8,097 nt of DNA from JBASNZ01 sp049657775 (GTDB lineage Bacteria > Actinomycetota > Coriobacteriia > Anaerosomatales > Anaerosomataceae): contig JBASNZ010000094.1 in assembly GCA_049657775.1 (NCBI GenBank), positions 1 to 8,097 on the forward strand, read 5' to 3'. A program made the position numbers and the translations under genes. Of this stretch, positions 6,130-8,097 are shown one piece after another. How positions within the stretch are numbered: position 1 is the first letter of the stretch; each line of letters opens with the position of its first letter. The notes under the pieces are model-generated. The model was not told the DNA's origin. It saw nothing but the letters and a program-made list of their open reading frames with translations, and searched no databases.

Positions 6130-7974
6130 ATGGAAGAGACCCCGGAGAGACTGGACCGAGTGTCGCGACTGGAAGAGCTCGGTCCGGAGGTCGAGGCCCT
6201 GTTCGCCAAGGGTCTGGCGCAGGTGCCCTTGGTCATATGCGACCGCGTAGACTCGGTGGTCCGCTACCTTCGCGCCGGGCGTAACGTCGCCCTCGTAGGG
6301 CGCAGCGGGTCCGGGAAGCGGTCGATCGCCTACTCTCTGCGCAGATCAGATGTCTGGGGTGAGGACCCGCAGCTGACTCTTGCGCTTCCAGAGGGCGGGG
6401 CGCACGCGAACTCCTGGCCGGTGTATCGAACCGGAGTACGTCACTGGATGGATGGCGCGCTCTACGTGGGGAACCTGGAGCAGAAGGTGACTCTCGTGTG
6501 CCGGCGCGTGAAGCGCGACAGCATCGTACTCTTCGAGTCGATTCACCAGGCCATCGGTGCCTGGCAGGGCAGGAACAAGTCGCTCGACCTCGTGGACCTT
6601 CTGGTCGACGTCGCAGATCACCCCCTGATTCACATGGTTGTCACGACGACCCCCGAAGGCTGGGTCCGCCTCAAGGAGTCGAAGCCTGACTTCGCAGACA
6701 GATTCGTCGTCGTCGAGGTTGCCCCGTTGGACGACATCGAGTCGAGGATGGTGACCACCTTCGGTCTCTCTGACGGAGACTACGCCGGCGACGCGATTGA
6801 TGAGGCCTTTCGGCTCGCTCGCAGGCATTTCGACACCGAGGCACCCCTTGGGCCTGTGATGCGCCTCCTGCGCGGAGCGCACGCCTCGGCGTCGGGGCAA
6901 GTCGAGAGAGAGGGCGTCCGCAAGACATGCGCAGCAGAACTCGGGATCGACCGCCGCTGGATCGGGGCCGATTGCGTCCCATCGAGCCAAGAGATTCTCA
7001 GTCAGATCGAAGCAGCAGTCGTGGGACAGAGCGTTGCCTGTGCGGCCGTCGCAGACGATCTCGTCGCGATGGCTCTGGGGCTGTCGGCACCGGGACGACC
7101 GCTGTCGTACGTGCTCGCCGGGACTCCGGGTGTGGGGAAGACGACGCTCGCATGCGCCGTACAGGAGGTGCTGGCGGGCCAGGGGGTTCATCCGTGGAGA
7201 ATCGACTGTAGCGAGTACTCCACGCCCTTCGACGTACAGCGCTTACTATCCCAGGGAGCGGACTCGCTTATCACCGGACTGATGCGTCGGCCTGGCACGG
7301 TTGTGCTGCTCGACGAAGTTGACCGGTTGCACCCGAGCGGGAGGGATCTCCTGTACCAGGTGCTCGAAGGGCGCCTCACGTCGATGCAGGGCGAGACCGT
7401 GTCCTGCGCCAACGCGGTGATCTTCATGACCACGAACATTGGGTCCGCACCGTGGCTTCGGTCGAGTCTGGACTCGGCCGCCGCCGATCGAGCGCAAGCG
7501 ATGACGCGCCAGCATTGTGTTGAGATGCTTGGGCCGGCAATCGCATCACGCGTCGGCAGAATCCTCGTCTTCCCCCCTCTTGATGAGTCGGAAGCCGCAG
7601 TCATCACTCGCGTCGAGCTGGGCAAGGCGGCGAAGTTGCCGGGCCTCGTGGACCGTGGTGTTGAGCTGGATGTCTCTGACGGTCTCGTGACCGCGCTGGC
7701 GAGGGTGGGGCGCAGCGCAACGAACGGAGTCCGGGGACTGCAGAAGATGGTCCACGAGGTTGTGGTGATTCCCGTCGCCCGATACCTCCATGAGCACCCG
7801 GATGCAAGCGGGCACCTGCGGCTGGACGCCATCGAGGTTGGGGGTGCACTTGAGGGCGTGCGGGTTAGACAGTGCAGTGTGACGGCAGGTTCGCTCGCGT
7901 CGGCGGCGCCTGCGTCGCGCAGTCCCCTGCTCGATGCGCGCACGCCGACCCCCGAGTCGTCTCGGTGGAACTAG
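6130..7974 (+). CDS. Divergent two-domain Clp/Hsp100-type AAA+ ATPase
   Basis: A 614-residue cytoplasmic protein with the D1-linker-D2 layout of ClpA/ClpB but no N-terminal Clp repeats and no ClpB coiled-coil middle domain. D1 (about 30-270): Walker A GRSGSGKR (57-64) has Arg in place of the Mg-binding Ser/Thr. The Walker B region VLFESIH (E136, S137) lacks the normal Asp-Glu pair. A pore-like LYVGNLEQ (Y112), a TTTPE segment (172-176) and R191 are retained. The junction carries VVGQ (297-300), as in class I Clp proteins. D2 (about 285-575): Walker A GTPGVGKT (331-338), Walker B LLDE (D395, E396), sensor 1 TTN (434-436), arginine-finger candidate R474 and sensor 2 GVR (533-535) are all present. 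The GYVG pore segment expected after about residue 373 is missing. The tail from ~578 is disordered. D2 should hydrolyse ATP, while D1 is probably structural. No ClpP-binding IGF/L tripeptide is evident. It probably remodels a partner in this operon. Confidence 0.9.
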   Translation: MEETPERLDRVSRLEELGPEVEALFAKGLAQVPLVICDRVDSVVRYLRAGRNVALVGRSGSGKRSIAYSLRRSDVWGEDPQLTLALPEGGAHANSWPVYRTGVRHWMDGALYVGNLEQKVTLVCRRVKRDSIVLFESIHQAIGAWQGRNKSLDLVDLLVDVADHPLIHMVVTTTPEGWVRLKESKPDFADRFVVVEVAPLDDIESRMVTTFGLSDGDYAGDAIDEAFRLARRHFDTEAPLGPVMRLLRGAHASASGQVEREGVRKTCAAELGIDRRWIGADCVPSSQEILSQIEAAVVGQSVACAAVADDLVAMALGLSAPGRPLSYVLAGTPGVGKTTLACAVQEVLAGQGVHPWRIDCSEYSTPFDVQRLLSQGADSLITGLMRRPGTVVLLDEVDRLHPSGRDLLYQVLEGRLTSMQGETVSCANAVIFMTTNIGSAPWLRSSLDSAAADRAQAMTRQHCVEMLGPAIASRVGRILVFPPLDESEAAVITRVELGKAAKLPGLVDRGVELDVSDGLVTALARVGRSATNGVRGLQKMVHEVVVIPVARYLHEHPDASGHLRLDAIEVGGALEGVRVRQCSVTAGSLASAAPASRSPLLDARTPTPESSRWN

Positions 7975-8097
7975 CCTCGATCTTTCACGAAGGTCTTGCA
8001 GCCCGTCCCAAAGTCCCGAAACCGGCGCCCTCTCACCATATCGCATGAGCCCGGGGACCGCTGACGCCGTGCAGGAGCACCCGCGAACGTCCGAGGG
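7975..8097 (+). other. Downstream end of window; possible start of another gene
   Basis: No clear hairpin, promoter or ribosome binding site is visible after the ATPase stop. An ATG at 8045 opens a frame that stays open to the window edge (17 residues visible, beginning MSPGTADAVQ), with an in-frame GTG at 8069. The bases before 8045 (CCCTCTCACC) are not a ribosome binding site, so this is only a weak candidate. Confidence 0.25.

Noticed and set aside
6346..7191. 281-codon open frame on the - strand
   Set aside because: It lies fully inside the Clp-like gene on the opposite strand, has no motif, and is typical of a high-GC shadow frame.
6130..7974. ClpP-partner unfoldase (ClpA/ClpC/ClpX role) or ClpB disaggregase
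   Set aside because: There is no evident IGF/L ClpP-docking tripeptide, no ClpB middle domain, no Clp N-domain and no canonical D2 pore loop.

Overview
This GC-rich window with strong AAGGAGG-type ribosome binding sites looks bacterial. The base composition and codon use suggest a high-GC lineage such as an actinobacterium, but no marker gene fixes the taxon. All convincing genes are on the + strand, closely spaced, and probably form one operon that begins upstream of the window. I see no tRNA, rRNA, CRISPR array, insertion sequence or transposase.

Layout: (1) 2-184 is the C-terminal end of an unrecognised gene. (2) 197-2218 encodes a 673-residue von Willebrand A (vWA) protein with a complete MIDAS metal site, an N-terminal membrane anchor, an extracytoplasmic beta-rich region and a second membrane segment near the C-terminus, followed by a short cytoplasmic tail. 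(3) 2231-5611 encodes a 1126-residue protein with a tubulin/FtsZ-type GTP-binding signature at its N-terminus, matching the large bacterial 'tubulin-like' (Tubulin_2) type. (4) 5661-5774 encodes a 37-residue zinc ribbon. (5) 5841-5990 encodes a 49-residue charged helical protein. (6) 6130-7974 encodes a 614-residue two-domain AAA+ protein related to ClpA/ClpB/Hsp100, with a degenerate first ATPase site and an intact second one. Strong GC hairpins without T-tracts lie in the spacers before genes 5 and 6. The last 123 bases hold at most the start of a further gene.

How they may work together (inference): a membrane-spanning vWA protein next to a large tubulin-like GTPase fits a published prediction, by Makarova and Koonin, of an FtsZ/tubulin-family membrane-remodelling module that includes a vWA protein. 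Here the module also carries a remodelled Clp-like ATPase that has lost the canonical D2 pore-loop motif, plus two very small proteins. The simplest model is a GTP-driven cytoplasmic polymer or switch coupled to the envelope through the vWA protein and assembled or disassembled by the AAA+ protein. Nothing in the sequence proves this, and no OmpA-like protein or separate small GTPase is visible in the window.
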